Part shown: in pieces, positions 49,801-62,000 of the stretch | Numbering within the stretch: position 1 is the first letter of the stretch | How the letters are laid out: each line of letters starts with the position of its first letter | DNA from: Bugula neritina | Taxonomy: Eukaryota; Bryozoa; Gymnolaemata; Cheilostomatida; Bugulidae | NCBI GenBank assembly: GCA_964035545.1 | Contig: OZ037765.1 | Coordinates: 29,686,004-29,750,003 of the forward strand | Direction of reading: 5' to 3' | Length of the DNA: 64,000 nucleotides | Translations under genes and position numbers: made by a program | Notes under the pieces: model-generated | What the model was told of the DNA's origin: nothing | The model's database searches: none | The model's input: the letters and a program-made list of their open reading frames with translations, nothing else

Positions 49801-52292
49801 GATTTGTAGGCTTTTATTGCAGGTAATAATGTTTTTATGTTGATAATATATGTTTTGAATTGAGTATATGGATATGACATAATCATATTGTGATATTTTA
49901 TGGTATAATTTCTATATTGTAATGTAAAACATTTAGAATTGGAAGCAGTTTGTAAAAATAATTATAGTTTAGAATTTTATAGTTAGTTATAGCTGAAACA
50001 AATTTTCTTAGGCTCAAATAGTTCTGCTGGTGTAAACTTTTTCCTTCATGTATTAACAACATTTTTAAATTTTTTTATTGTTTATGTATATGCATTTGCA
50101 CGAAAAGAAAGGTGTGGCAACCTTGAAGTAACGTTCTGATTCTTACTGTGATTTTAAATAATTTCTGTAACAGATATAAAGTAATAGATGTGTCACCTTG
50201 TCTAGTGAATTGCGAGAGAGGCTACAGCCTATTGAAAGAATGTCTATGAAAAAGTTTCATATTGTCAAGTATTGTATGATTTAGATACTGTAAATGTAAT
50301 GGCGAGTTATGCTGACGTGATGGTGATAAGACACCAAGAGAAAGGTGCCATACAGAAAGCCATTGTCAACACGCACACACCTGTCATAAGTGCCGGAGAC
50401 GGCACCGGTGAGCATCCCACTCAGGCCTTGCTCGATGTCTTCACCATCAGAGAAGAGATTGGCACGGTCAATTCGTTGACGGTGAGATATAGCGCGATGT
50501 TTACGGTGTGCAAGCACATGGGAAATTATATTTTTGGCTTCACTGATTTATCCACATGATCAGAGTATCAATGGTAAACATAATTGATGAATGTTTGGTT
50601 GTGATTGTGCAGATTACCATGGTAGGCGACTTGAAGAATGGGCGGACAGTTCACTCGTTAGCCAAATTGCTCACTTTGTATAGAGTTAGAGAATTGCGAT
50701 ACGTCTCTGTACCCTCCCTGTCAATGCCTCTAGAGATAAAGAACTTTGTGAAATCTCGAGGAATCAAACAGGTAGGCAATTTTATCTATCTAAGCCCCAA
50801 GCCGGGAAATGGTTTAGATATTGTAGCAGCTGTTTTATGTAATGCAGCAATTTAAGCAGTTTGATTCGCTGTAGCCAGTGTTATTGTTGTTATAGTATAA
50901 TATACTACTGCTGTTTTAACCAATTAAATAATTGTAGCTATGATACGATGCTTCCTTAAAGGATTGCTCAATCTTAGTTTATTACAATCACATTATAATT
51001 ATGAACTATAATCTAATGTGTATGCAAACAATTGTGGCTTTGCAAAGGGATATGTGCCTAGAAAACAGCTTTTCAAAATTCCAATTTTGAGGGAGGTAAA
51101 ATTTTCAGCCATGAAAAAGAATAGCCTAATACGTGACGTGTGAACGCCAGTAACTATGCTGCACGTGCTAACTATAACGCTAGTATTCAAGGTTGCTGAG
51201 CACAACATCAACCAATAACGCTCAAGCAGTTACAGTGCGCTATATAGGTCAGCTTTGGTGCGCCAGTAATATTGCACAATCTGACTTAGTTTAGATCGAT
51301 CGCAGGCATTCATCCTAAAGAATGCATGTTTTTACAATGCTTTTTTCTATGTTTACAAGCAAAATATAGCCTAATGTTATCACATACATGTAATTTAAAA
51401 TGTCAAAAAACTATAGATTGAGATAATTCACATTTGCACTTCTATAAATATACAAATTGCAAGCTAAAAGATTACATCTCACAGTCATATTTCTATAGTT
51501 ATTCATTTGTATAGTCACGTGACCAGCAGGAATGCTGGCGCTGTTACGTCACACTTCCCAGCTCATTTCAAAATCGGCGTTTTGGCTGTTACCAATCTAC
51601 ACCCTCAACTTCAACTAACTTTTTCTACCTTTGGTCAAATGCTTTTTGTCAATGCATGCTTAGAAAAACACAATATTATGTGTGTTTGACCTAAATGGCC
51701 ATTTATTAGACAAGATAGAGCAATCCTTTAAAGCACTTCAAGTTAGTTTCAGGTACAATTTGTTTCTTTGTGTTTTGTAGGAAGAGTATACCAGCTTGGA
51801 GAGTGCGTTGCCAGACACTGATGTCTTGTACATGACGAGAGTGCAGAAGGAGCGGTTCAGCAGTGAAGAGGAATACATTAAGACACGGTCGGCTTTTGAA
51901 GTTACACCTAAACTGATGACAAAAGCCAAGAAGAAAATGATAGTCATGCACCCCTTGCCCAGAGTGTGTGAAATCAGGTACCAAGATACAAGTGTTTCAG
52001 CTGTTAGTGGGAAATACTAGATAGGCTCATGCTGGTTCCAAAATAATGTCTTTATATTTAATATAATATATGTACACTAGTTTAAAATTCACATCATATA
52101 TTATTCAATTACCAATACATAGAATTGTTTTGCTGTCAAAACAGAGCCAATGTTATTTTTAGCCACTGTGTATTTAATCTTTTCAGCCCTGACTTTGATA
52201 CGGATCCAAGAGCTGCCTATTTCCGTCAGACCGAGTACGGAATGTTTGTTCGAATGGCCTTGCTGACACTAGTGTTAGGTCACAGTTTGTAG
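28878..52292 (+). CDS. CAD: CAD: CPSase II / aspartate transcarbamylase / dihydroorotase
   Basis: Forty coding exons, 6534 nt, 2177 aa (human CAD 2225 aa). Every junction is GT..AG and phase-consistent. Order: glutaminase, CPSase A and B with regulatory region, DHOase, linker, ATCase. The cytosolic enzyme turns glutamine, bicarbonate, ATP and aspartate into dihydroorotate, the first three steps of UMP synthesis. The ATG at 28878 is preceded by an in-frame TAG at 28848-28850, giving [19 protein letters not shown], a few residues longer at the N-terminus than human CAD. Exon coordinates are given in the four module entries. The linker between DHOase and ATCase (about residues 1790-1865) is Ser-rich and much shorter than in human. 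Introns hold several mobile elements and two tandem duplications of splice donors, but no break in the coding frame was found. Confidence 0.97.
29730..29941. mobile_element. About 210-bp Tc1/mariner-type MITE, copy 1 (CAD intron 2)
   Basis: Ends are TACAGTGCTCCCTCC and AGGGAGCACTGTA, perfect inverted repeats flanked by TA, the usual Tc1/mariner target. No coding capacity. A diverged second copy lies at 41404-41622. Confidence 0.8.
36517..36852 (+). repeat. 20-bp minisatellite of splice donors in CAD intron 12
   Basis: The real exon 12 donor (attact|GTAAGT) at 36517 is followed by GTAAGT at 36535 and then every 20 bp to 36835, seventeen GTAAGT in all. The unit is gtaagtcactctgtattagt, with a tat/tac alternation in the middle. 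Confidence 0.97.
41404..41622. mobile_element. MITE copy 2 (CAD intron 21)
   Basis: Shares with the element at 29730-29941 the blocks cctcaattcgtgacatagta, the ACACAxxxxCACAxAA stretch, acctatgagattt, and the right end GAGGGAGCAGTGTA. The left end is degraded. Confidence 0.7.
41889..41926 (+). repeat. 19-bp tandem duplication spanning the exon 22 donor
   Basis: ttcttgatgctaaagtaag occurs twice in direct succession, so the exon end GATGCTAAA|GTAAGT is present at 41902/41903 and again at 41921/41922. Only the first keeps the CAD frame into exon 23. Confidence 0.95.
42055..42192 (-). mobile_element. tRNA-derived SINE (CAD intron 22)
   Basis: On the minus strand, box A TGGCTAGTGGTTAAAGC and box B GGTTTGAATCC lie at tRNA spacing within a head starting GGAGCAGCTG. 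A non-tRNA body follows (on the plus strand GGATGCTTCTTCCTAGCGTG) and then an A-rich tail. The body resembles the GGATGCCCTTCCTAACGCC block that I remember from animal SINEs of the MetaSINE type. Confidence 0.75.
43775..43813. repeat. (TA)n microsatellite in CAD intron 25
   Basis: Uninterrupted TA run followed by repeated TACTCCTGTAGT pieces to about 43865. Confidence 0.85.
44618..44696. repeat. (TATG)n microsatellite in CAD intron 26
   Basis: Tetranucleotide TATG/TGTG/TACG variants (gtatgtatgtatgtgtgtac). Confidence 0.85.
45206..48046 (+). other. CAD: CAD exons 28-34: dihydroorotase module and linker
   Basis: Exons 45206-45372, 45920-46084, 46170-46340, 46608-46764, 47028-47143, 47309-47524 and 47893-48046. 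Zinc-site residues are present: HVH in [13 protein letters not shown] (1464/1466), the carbamylated Lys in ALKMYLNE (Lys1549), His1583 in VCHAES, His1607 in HIAHLAR, and Asp1677 in ATDHAPHT. The Cys next to the HIxH zinc His of human CAD is Ala1606 here. Exon 34 encodes the Ser-rich linker ([17 protein letters not shown]). Confidence 0.95.
48474..48575 (-). mobile_element. tRNA-like unit, probable SINE remnant (CAD intron 34)
   Basis: On the minus strand, box A-like TGGTGTAGTGATCC and box B-like GGTCCAATTCC flank a strong anticodon-arm-like hairpin (CAGACTTCTG pairs with CAGAAGTCTG). An A/T-rich tail follows directly. The box spacing is longer than in a true tRNA, so this is not a functional tRNA gene. 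Confidence 0.55.
49252..49275. repeat. (TA)n microsatellite in CAD intron 35
   Basis: Twelve or so TA units. Confidence 0.85.
50956..51731. mobile_element. 776-bp element with terminal inverted repeats (CAD intron 38)
   Basis: TTAAAGGATTGCTCAATCTT at the left faces AAGATAGAGCAATCCTTTAA at the right, 19 of 20 matching. The inside has higher GC content than the flanking intron and further imperfect inverted pieces (acgtgacgtgtgaacgccag against gctggcgctgttacgtcaca). No ORF. Non-autonomous DNA transposon candidate. Confidence 0.65.
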
Positions 52293-52440
52293 ATGATAAC
52301 TCCTGTTTTTACCCAGAATCCTACACTGACATTGAATTTCCTGTCGACAAGTTGCACTGTTATCTTTTATATTGGTTTAGGGTATCTTTTTTTTATCTGC
52401 TATTGAGTATATTGTTCATAGGCACTAGTATTGTTCATTT

Positions 52441-52446
52441 AATAAA
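52441..52446 (+). terminator. CAD: CAD polyadenylation signal
   Basis: AATAAA about 150 nt after the CAD stop codon, the first canonical signal downstream. Confidence 0.7.
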
Positions 52447-52449
52447 AGC

Positions 52450-55400
52450 ATCAAATATATTCATGGTAAAATAATGTTCTTTGCTTTATTTTTTTAAAAC
52501 AACAATCAAAGTGATTTGTTTTCAACTCGAGACAAATAGCTTTCATCATCAGATTATTATCTAATCATCGGTCTTATTTTCTTGTCAAAAAAGACACGTG
52601 AATTCAAGTAATTTTAACTCAATATTAACTATAATGCAAAGGGAAGCTTACAATGGAAGCATTCTTTGCTTTTCTATTGTATTGGTGAAATTTATTGCAT
52701 CCAAATTATACAAGTAAACTTAGTCAATAATTATTCAGATTGGCTCAAAAGCCAATTAATTAATTCTTAATACCTTAAGAGTGCTACATGTACAAATGGA
52801 CTTTGTAATCAATGATCAAACAGTGACTCTGTTGTCTATCATTTAAACCACATGTATGAGATTATATAATTTTTTTAAACAATTCATCTGCAATAATCTA
52901 TTAATAAAACGTTGAACTTTTTTTGCACATTTACACGTTGCCATTCAATTGAAACTTCAAATTTATCAAACTATATTTGGCACTAAGCAATTTGCTATAA
53001 AATTGAGATGAAGCTGCAGTTAGGAGCACCTAAAACATTAGCTAGTGTGGTGATAGGTATTTCCTATTGTATTGGAAGAAGATAAAAATTAAGAATACCT
53101 TATAAACACATAACATATTGTACTAGAATAAAATATACTTTTTGTTTACGTATCTTTCTTGTATCATGAATAACTTTTGTTATATATAGTCTTTTTAATA
53201 ATTGTGCAAAAAATCAAGAAAACTGTAAACCATTTATTGCTTGCTAAAATTTAAAATGAATGAGCATTGACATTTTAGATAGGTCTGTTTTTGTGGTGCC
53301 TCTAAATGTTTTATGCTTTTATATTTTGCTTTATTTTTATGTTTTATTATTCATACCAATAAATGTGCAAATAACATTTATAAAGCTGTTGGCTTTTACT
53401 CATTCAAGCAGTATTAAAAGGTTTGTATAAAAATGTATCTTAATTTTTTTATTCTATAGCAGTAAACCACTATTTATGAAAGCTTCCACCTAGACTCTAC
53501 TGAAATTATAGATTATGCTTTTACATAAAAATGTTTTGTGTCATTTTTATATATTTATGACAACCTATTTCAACTTGTTATCTCAGATAATCTACATATT
53601 ATATCGAGCTTTTATTACCCAAAGCAGTAATGATACCAAATTACAAAAATTTAATTGTGAAGGGTTTATTTATAGGAGTTATCCTTTCTAATATTGAGTT
53701 TTATGTGCTGTTTGGAAATATCCACCGCACTCTAAAATTGTTTATTGTTTTTTTTGTATTGTTTTTAAAAAAAAAATTGTTTTTGCGTCAAATTTTTGTT
53801 TAGAAAACTTAATTTAATTTAGTCGAAATATATTATAACTATAGATGTTGTAACTAAAAATTTATTTCCGCCTAGTAATCAGTCAACATCTTCATTATTA
53901 TGTATTTTGTACACTTGACCTAGGTTGCAAGAGAGAAAGATGGCATGTTATTTTGTTTTGAAAGCTGTTTTACTAACGCCTTGTTGAGTCTTAAATCTTT
54001 TAGCTCAACGTTGTGATTACTTGGTTTTGGTGACACATTTCTTCCTAGTTATTGGTAAATATTATTATTATAAAATTAAATATAATAACAGTGAATATAA
54101 AATTAAATATTCCCATTAAATTTAATATCATTTTATTTTATTTAAATGAAATCTTACTCAGAATTTTACTCTTAGTCTTAGTCATAGAGTTACTGTTAGT
54201 GATACTTTTACAGTTACTACTTGCAGTTACTAGGCGTTACTGAGCAAGTCTAATCACCAACTCTATCAGTAACTGCTAATGTCTGGTTATACTAATGCTT
54301 TACTTTTAGATGTTTGTCTTATAGTTATAATAATTAAAAGTCACATATAGTTGTACTTATACTTATAGACTACAGTTATAGTTATAGCCATTATGATTAT
54401 TATTATTATAGTCCAAATACAATTTGAAGTATAAATTCTACTTATAGACTCTAAGTCTAGTTAGTAACAGTAACTGTATTTAGTATAAATAAGTGTATAA
54501 TTAATTTCATTATTTATTATTTTAAAAATTTTACTTAGCCGTTTAGACATCTTTGCAGTTGTATGATACATTAATAGACATAGTATTACCAGGTTTAGTA
54601 ATTTTGAACAAAAATCGACTCACTATCACCGTGATAGTGGGATAATGATACTCATTATTAATTTTGCTTTTTTTACCTACCATAAAACTTTTAAAAATAC
54701 TTTTTAAGATTGTCATGTTGTTGCTGCATCTGTAACTGCACCTAAGAAACAACCATGGGCATCGTTTATACTTTTAAGTTTATATTTATGGCTGCAAGAT
54801 TTCAGATTATTACATGTCTACTAGTAGGAAAGAAATAAAAGTATTGGTATGTAGTGTATAGAATATATCATTATATGAGTTTGAAAATAGCAATTGTATA
54901 ATGCAGTATTTTAGCAGGTACTATCCTGTAAATACTTGATTTCTTGGAGAAAATTTGTTCAGTAAAGTCCAGATCTGTTCTAAATAAAAATAAAACCTGC
55001 TCACTGTTTACTGGTTGTCAAATAAAATCTGAGTTTGATGTAACTTTTGAGACAAGTCCATCTGTTCCCATGAAAGCTATTCATTTAAGGGTGAAATAGA
55101 ATAGAATAAATGAAATAAAATTTGACTTAACCTAATCTAATATAAGTAAGAAGCAGGTGCTGGTTTCTTTACTTAGTTTGGCTATCGACTTCTTTGGTGG
55201 GATTTTACCAATCTCTATCCAAGCATAAAGAATAGGAGATATGAAGTAATAAAGCAACATTTTCTTCAAGTTTAACTATTGGTGATTTTGAATTGTAGTT
55301 CCCACTTATATGGTAATCTTGATATTAAGGATTTTGGTAAACTCAAAGGCATTTCATATCAAATGATTAATGAACTGTAAAATTTCAAGTTTTTACTGCA

Positions 55401-56067
55401 TGTTTCTACTTAATAGATTGCAAATAGTAGTAAAGCAAAATTTCATTGCTACAGTCATCAATTCAAAGTTTTACACCATTTGGGAAGTTTATATTAAAAT
55501 AATATTTGTGGTTATTCTGCGCCCTAAACTATTAGTCTTATTATGTTTATTTTAGAGTTAGTAATAAATAAATTACAATAATAGTTTTATACTAAGCTCT
55601 ATAGTGTCTTACTAGCCATGGAATCATAAAATTGCTTTTGCTAATACAACTTTGTGAGATGCAAAGTTTATATATTGAGATATATTTATATACACTATTT
55701 AGTGTATATAAGTTTATCTCTCTGAGGTATTGTAACATTCCTTATGGTAATTGAACCATCCAAAAGTGACTGAACCTATTAAAAGGCACATCATTATTGT
55801 ATAATGTTACTGTTAGTGGATAGTATGTTATTTCACATAACTATCTTCCTATACTAATGTCAGTAACCATGTTATCATATGAACTTACTAGAATATAACA
55901 CAGTGCTTATTTAACATGTATGTGCTGTAGAATGTAGCATACAATTGATAATTTTGCAAATATTTTAATAATGCTAGTAATAACTTTTGCCTTTGAATCT
56001 TACAGTTTTACTTCTTTAGTTTAGATATAAACTAAACATAATAATTTGGATAGGTTACTCTGTAACA
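52450..56067. other. Intergenic DNA between CAD and the protein 4.1-like gene
   Basis: No gene recognised. It is AT-rich with a period-6 tract at about 54150-54480. The promoter and any non-coding first exon of the 4.1-like gene should lie near its right end. Confidence 0.5.
54150..54480. repeat. Degenerate period-6 tract
   Basis: Pieces such as ttagtcttagtcatagagtt and gttagtgatacttttacagt, then ttatagttataatta-type sequence. Non-coding, same texture as the tracts upstream. Confidence 0.45.
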
Positions 56068-59000
56068 ATGGGCGACAAATACAATGGAGATGTAAGTTCA
56101 ATGCATGGATTAGTAGTTCTAGGAATTCCAGCAGCATCCACTTCCCAGCCTATTTGCTATATTAGATTAAAGATAAAATAATTACGGCTTTATATGCACA
56201 GCAAATTACTAGTGTGTCTGCCCACTTAGCAGTCCGCCTACAGCTATTGCATTGCTTGCATTGGAATATAAATGATGTAGTTCAGTGAGAGTTGGAAAAT
56301 ATTGTTGAACTTTTCACCGTCACTAGTTGGAGAAATGTAGATAAATTCCTGAAAACCAGCAGTTAAACAATGGTTGAGATTAATTTTTACACTGCTTAAT
56401 TATTGGACTAGTATTTTGTAATATATATGTTATCTGTAACTTTCAATCTTGCATACTTGTAATTTTTATATGTGTCTAAACTGCTTTGTTAACTTACATT
56501 ACACATTCTAATAGATAAAAGTTATACTTGCTGTTATCAGCTACTCTGCTATCATGAGTAAATGTTAAGTGTTGATTATTGCTACTGAAGTTATAGAATT
56601 TCATAGCACTTTTGCTAGCATGAACTAGTTTTTACTATTTGTGAAAGAAATATAATCAAATTTAGGACAAGGGCTGCAAAATTTTTATAATTTGGAAAAG
56701 GCAGTAGAAGTTTACCTGATGCCATCTCTACCTGAAACCAACTGACTCTACCTGACATAATCTGACTACCTGACACCAACTGACTCTGCCTGACACCAAC
56801 TGACTCTACCTGACACCAACTGACTCTACCTGACATAATCTGACTACCTGACAACAATTAACTCTACCTAACACCAACTATCGGTGACAGATAAACCACT
56901 GTTTAATGTGTCTCATTATGGTTATCTAATTTTATGCATTTGCTCCTTGTCCAAACTATATTCAGAGTCTTTACTTATAACTAGTTCACTAAGGATATTG
57001 GCTGAATTCCTGCTGCAGCTAAATGTTAGATTTCCACTACTAAAATATTAATAATTTTAGTTTCAGCAGTGTTAGGTTAATAGCTATTTCCCTTGTTTAG
57101 ATAGTAATACTAACAGCATCTCCCCTCAACACCTCACTAATATCTATGTTCTGTTTTATACTGCTTCACAGAGTTGTACTCAGCATGCTAAACAGCTTAT
57201 AATAGAATCAACTAGCTCTGTTTATTTCTGCAATGTTCAGTGCTTATTCTGCAGAAGATGATTTCTATATTTGTATATCACTCGGTCTATTTTTAGAATA
57301 ACTTAAAGTTCTATGAGAGGAGTGTACACAAGCCACCGCCCAGCCCATCCATTTCCAGATCTGCTTACAGTCTACCAGGACTCACCAGAACTCTCAGTCA
57401 ACGGCTGCTGGCATTTAAGCCCAATCACCCGAAGATGGTTGTATGCCGAGTCATATTACTGGACGGGGAGAACTTTCAAGTAGAGGTCGCAGTAAGTAGG
57501 CTTTTAGATTGACGTTTAATTTTTTTTCAAGAGGTAAATACTATACTCGCCCACACATTGTCTGGTTATGAAAGGCTCCACTTCAATATAGCTATACCTG
57601 TACAACCAGTGGTTACTCTCCAAGGGAACTCTGGTTGAATCACATCTGTGTTTCTATGGTGATGGGAATACATTGATTGTAAATTTCCTTTTCAAGTATT
57701 TCCCACTTACTAATGTAGGCAAGATTAATAGATGGGGCAATAGTTATCTATTGTAATGGCCACCATGCACTTAGTAATGCCCTCTACATGATTTGTCTGA
57801 TGAACTGGTAGTAGAATACTTGGATAAAGTAATCTATCACCAACTCTCTTAATGTTTCCAGATATTTGGCAGCTTCATAAAGTTTTGAGAATTTTTGTGA
57901 CTAGTCAGTCTAGTTCTCTCATGATTCAATCTAGATTCATAATTGAAACTGGAAATGCCAAGCCTGGCGAAATTGCCCATGAATGTTAAATTTTAGTTAA
58001 TAGAGATTTAAAGACAGTCTAGTAATTAACATTTTAGGATTTTCTAATCAATTATTGGTTATAAATGGAGAGAGAGTACATCAGGGATTGGTGTGTGGCT
58101 ACCTTTATCTGTGGTTATTTAGATCACATGATGTGTAGGTTTAGGAGTTGATATTTGTCTACCAAACATGAACCTGTCATCCTTGACCAGAAGATGTGAT
58201 CTGTAGTAGAATTGTGTACAGATAGTGTTGGGTTATTTAGGTGCACCAATGGAAAAATTTCAGTAGCAAAGTTTTTTAATCATCTCTATAAATTATGTTA
58301 GGGGTGTAGGTTAACAATCTCACAAGGAGATAGCTTATTTTGCCACATTTCTCATCTAGAACACAGGCTTTTCCCAATTTCTCCATTACTGCTCCTCCCA
58401 CCATAAAACGATAGGATTACCAAATCCCGCAGGCTGTGTCTGCAAAATAGATATGTTTTGTAGAAAAACGCCCTCGGCAAGGTTCTGTTTGATCATGTTG
58501 CACAGAAACTGTGTGTGGAAGAAGCCGATTATTTTAGTATATCTTTCAGAACCTCCCAGAATGTCAAGGTTAGTTATTTCCACTCTTGTGGTGACACATG
58601 TATGATGACCAAACTTCTTGGTACAAATACATGGAAATTAGTCTATGCCGTGCAAGCTATGGTGGGGCTATTGTATGCTTTGTAGTGAGCATGAGATTAT
58701 CATGGTAGACCCATATATAGATATGTCAGTGCTGATATTTTAAACCCTTGTCCGAGATATTTTCTAGAGAATGTTAATTCTATAAGTAGCCCTCACGTTT
58801 ACACTTGACTTGCATGTAGAAATCAATATTGCTGTTTGCTAAGTGATATTAGAAATTGAATTACTTCTAAATAGATTATTGTATTGTCAATGGATTCTGA
58901 AAATGAGACCAATGAAATAGCCATCAAGACCTACTGTAGTGTATTTTGTTATGATGGAATAAAGTACAACCGGTTCCCCTGCACTACAGTGATTAAATTC

Positions 59001-62000
59001 TGCTGTCAGATTGGTGTCAGCAGCATTATTAACTCAGTTATGTAATGATATGTATATTTACCTCCGATGTATTATGTATGAGTGTTTGTACTATGTTTGA
59101 GTGTTTACCTAGGAGATACAGAGTATGTGTATTCATAACATTCCCAAGTTTTATCAAGTACTGATGCAGCATGAATAGGAAGACTTATGATTATCCAGTG
59201 AAGCTATAAATATGCATTCCTTAGTAATCATGTATAGATTAGCATTGAGTTATCACATTAAATCACTATGACTAGTATGCCTAGTAAATACCATTGCCTC
59301 ATAGGGTTTGTGTTTTTGTAGTTTTGGCTCAACTTGGACAAAAGAATAGATAAACAGATGGAAAGCAGTAAGTGTGGCCACATTTACTCATTCTTGTCAT
59401 ATTACTTGATTTTTATAACGACTTATGTTAGATTTTTTAAGAATTTTGATCATTTTCTATAAATTAGAATAGCTAAAATGTTACAAACTTCTAACTAGTA
59501 GAAGTTTTGTTTTGTCAACAATGATTCAGCTTGTATCATTTGCTATTATATTAGAGTATTTAGTAGTGAAACACACCCTGCTGCTCAAAGTTGCAAAATA
59601 CTGTGTGCATCTGTCCAGTTATGAATGAAGTTGGGGTGGGGTGGGTAACCTATCCGATGTATTTCATCCTGAATAAATTAAAATATCTTCTGAGCTACCA
59701 TCTTTCAGTCCACACTGTTGAGTTGGACATTTAGTGCTAATGACATTCACAACAAAGTTAACTGGGTTATAATGTTAGTAACACCCTTTTCTAAGTTCAT
59801 TCTCTGATAAAGCAATTTCTAACATATGAGCCAGCAATGTTGCCCCCCCTCGCAACTCGTACGCATTGGTAGTCAGTGTTTTGCTTGTCAACTTCTACTG
59901 CTATTTCTATTATACACAAATGATGCTAGTTGTAGTATTCTAGTATTTGTTAGACTAAAGTCTTAACACAGGAAGATATAGTAGCCAATACAACACTGGC
60001 CGTTGCCAGTTGTTTCCATCAGCTGCACTTTTTATGGGACAGCTTTTATTTTTACGCTCTATTATTTAAAACAAAAGCCTTTGTTATTATTAAAACACAT
60101 TACCTGTGCTTTGAATGTTTCCTATGTTTACGATGGCTATAATTATAATGATGAACAAACAATACTCTAGTTTACTTGGCCTTTGCTCTCCAGTAACTGT
60201 GAGCTGTAAGAATTTGAAGTTGGTGACTGTATTTTCTCTAGTTGACCTTTTAGTAAAGTGAGAGACCACAGTCTATGTCTGAAGTTCATTTAGATCTAAA
60301 TTATGTAGTAAAAAGCTGGGAATCTTTTTGTTTGTTTAGAATATAAACAGTTTCATTATTGTAAAGGAAATAGACTGGTATCTGGGCAGCTAGTAATAGG
60401 TTTTCTGACAGTTAGTTTACTACTGATTTCATTCTTGTGTGTGGCTTGAGTGGCATATCAAAATAAACACTGAAAATAAACATTTCGTAGATTGTTTATT
60501 TTTGCCTGAATGCCTGCAGCGGTATGAGTGATTATGGCTCTGTATGTAACATGGTAGCTCAATTTGGCAAAAATCCATTTTGTTTTTTAATTATTTAATT
60601 CTTATGATGTTATAATGATATGCACTCGCTACAAACCACAAATAACTAAAGAACCAGACAATGATGAATCACCCAACAGTTCTGTTCCACAGCTAAAGAG
60701 ATGGTTTTCTACTGGGAGTTGAAGTTCTACCCTCCAGCTCCAGAAGATCTGAATGAAGATCTCACCAGGTATCTCATAGTGCTGCAGATCAGGCAAGACC
60801 TGTTCACTGGTAAACTGCCCGCCTCCTTTCAAACTCTGGCCGTCCTCGGCTCCTACACGGCACAGGGCGAGATTGGGGACTTTGATAAGACCAGACACAC
60901 CAACATCAACTACTTGCGGCAGTATAACTTTGCCCCAAACCAGAGCGAAGAGTTGCTGATGCGTATCACTGATCTCCATAGAACGTGCAAGTGGGTGTTT
61001 ATTGGATTTCTTATGAGTCATACAGTCTGAAGTAGACTATGGAAGGCTAGCAGACTATGAGACTATTGTTTATAATAGTGTCATCTCTCTCTGGCAATAG
61101 TTAGTTTAGTTTGTAAATTAATTGTATACTTTTTTATGTTTTCTTGTAAATACTGTGATGTAGTGATTATCAGTAACCTCCATGGTGTAATTGTGCTTAG
61201 ATTTAGGTTCTATTCGTGGTGATAGAAGCAGTTTTCACAAATACATGATGGTATAATGTAGCTGTAGCTAATGTATATGTATGTTATATGGTGTATTACA
61301 TTATATTCTGTTACTATTAGAGGTCTAACCCCAGCTGAAGCAGATCTTGAATTCCTAACCAATGCAACTAAATGTGCCTTGTACGGGATGGACTTCTACC
61401 CTGTGAAAGACTCATCTGGTAGACAGGTGGGTATTATGGTGATCAACACAATCAATACTAGACTGTGCATTTCTGTTGTATATTAATAAGAAGTCTAACT
61501 TCTAGCAACAATACCTTCTCAAGATGACTCACAAAATACAAAGAACATAATATCCTCTCTAATCTATTTCATGCTAGTCTATAAACCTACTGGGAATAGT
61601 CTATTTGCTGTTGTTTATGGTACATGATATTTATATAGCTTCTCAACTGTATGCTGAACTTTAGACTTAGGTCTACTGTTTCAGATAAAGATAGGGGTGT
61701 CTGCAAGTGGCCTCTACATATATCATGGGAGATTGAGGATGGAGTCGTTTAAATGGCCAAGAATAATCAAACTGTCATATAAGACTAGAGTATTCCATAT
61801 AAAACTGCGCCCAGGTGACGTAAGTGCAATAACACTACCATACAAGTTGTAATACTAGATCTTAATATTGTAGTTGAGCTCCAATATAACGTTTAATTGT
61901 TTTATTGATTATTTACATTGTCAATCTCTACCAATTATCATCCATAAAGCTGTCTGTTTAAGTTGATACTCTACTCCATTGTAAATGCTTCTTCGGCCTC

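Larger units (their letters stand above)
48614..52292 (+). other. CAD: CAD exons 35-40: aspartate transcarbamylase module
   Basis: Exons 48614-48831, 49644-49779, 50285-50481, 50613-50771, 51781-51977 and 52187-52292. The carbamoyl-phosphate loop is ASTRTTSSF (Ser1923 to Thr1926 in STRT). [51 protein letters not shown] and [20 protein letters not shown] all match the catalytic trimer fold. TAG ends the frame at 52290-52292. Confidence 0.95.
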
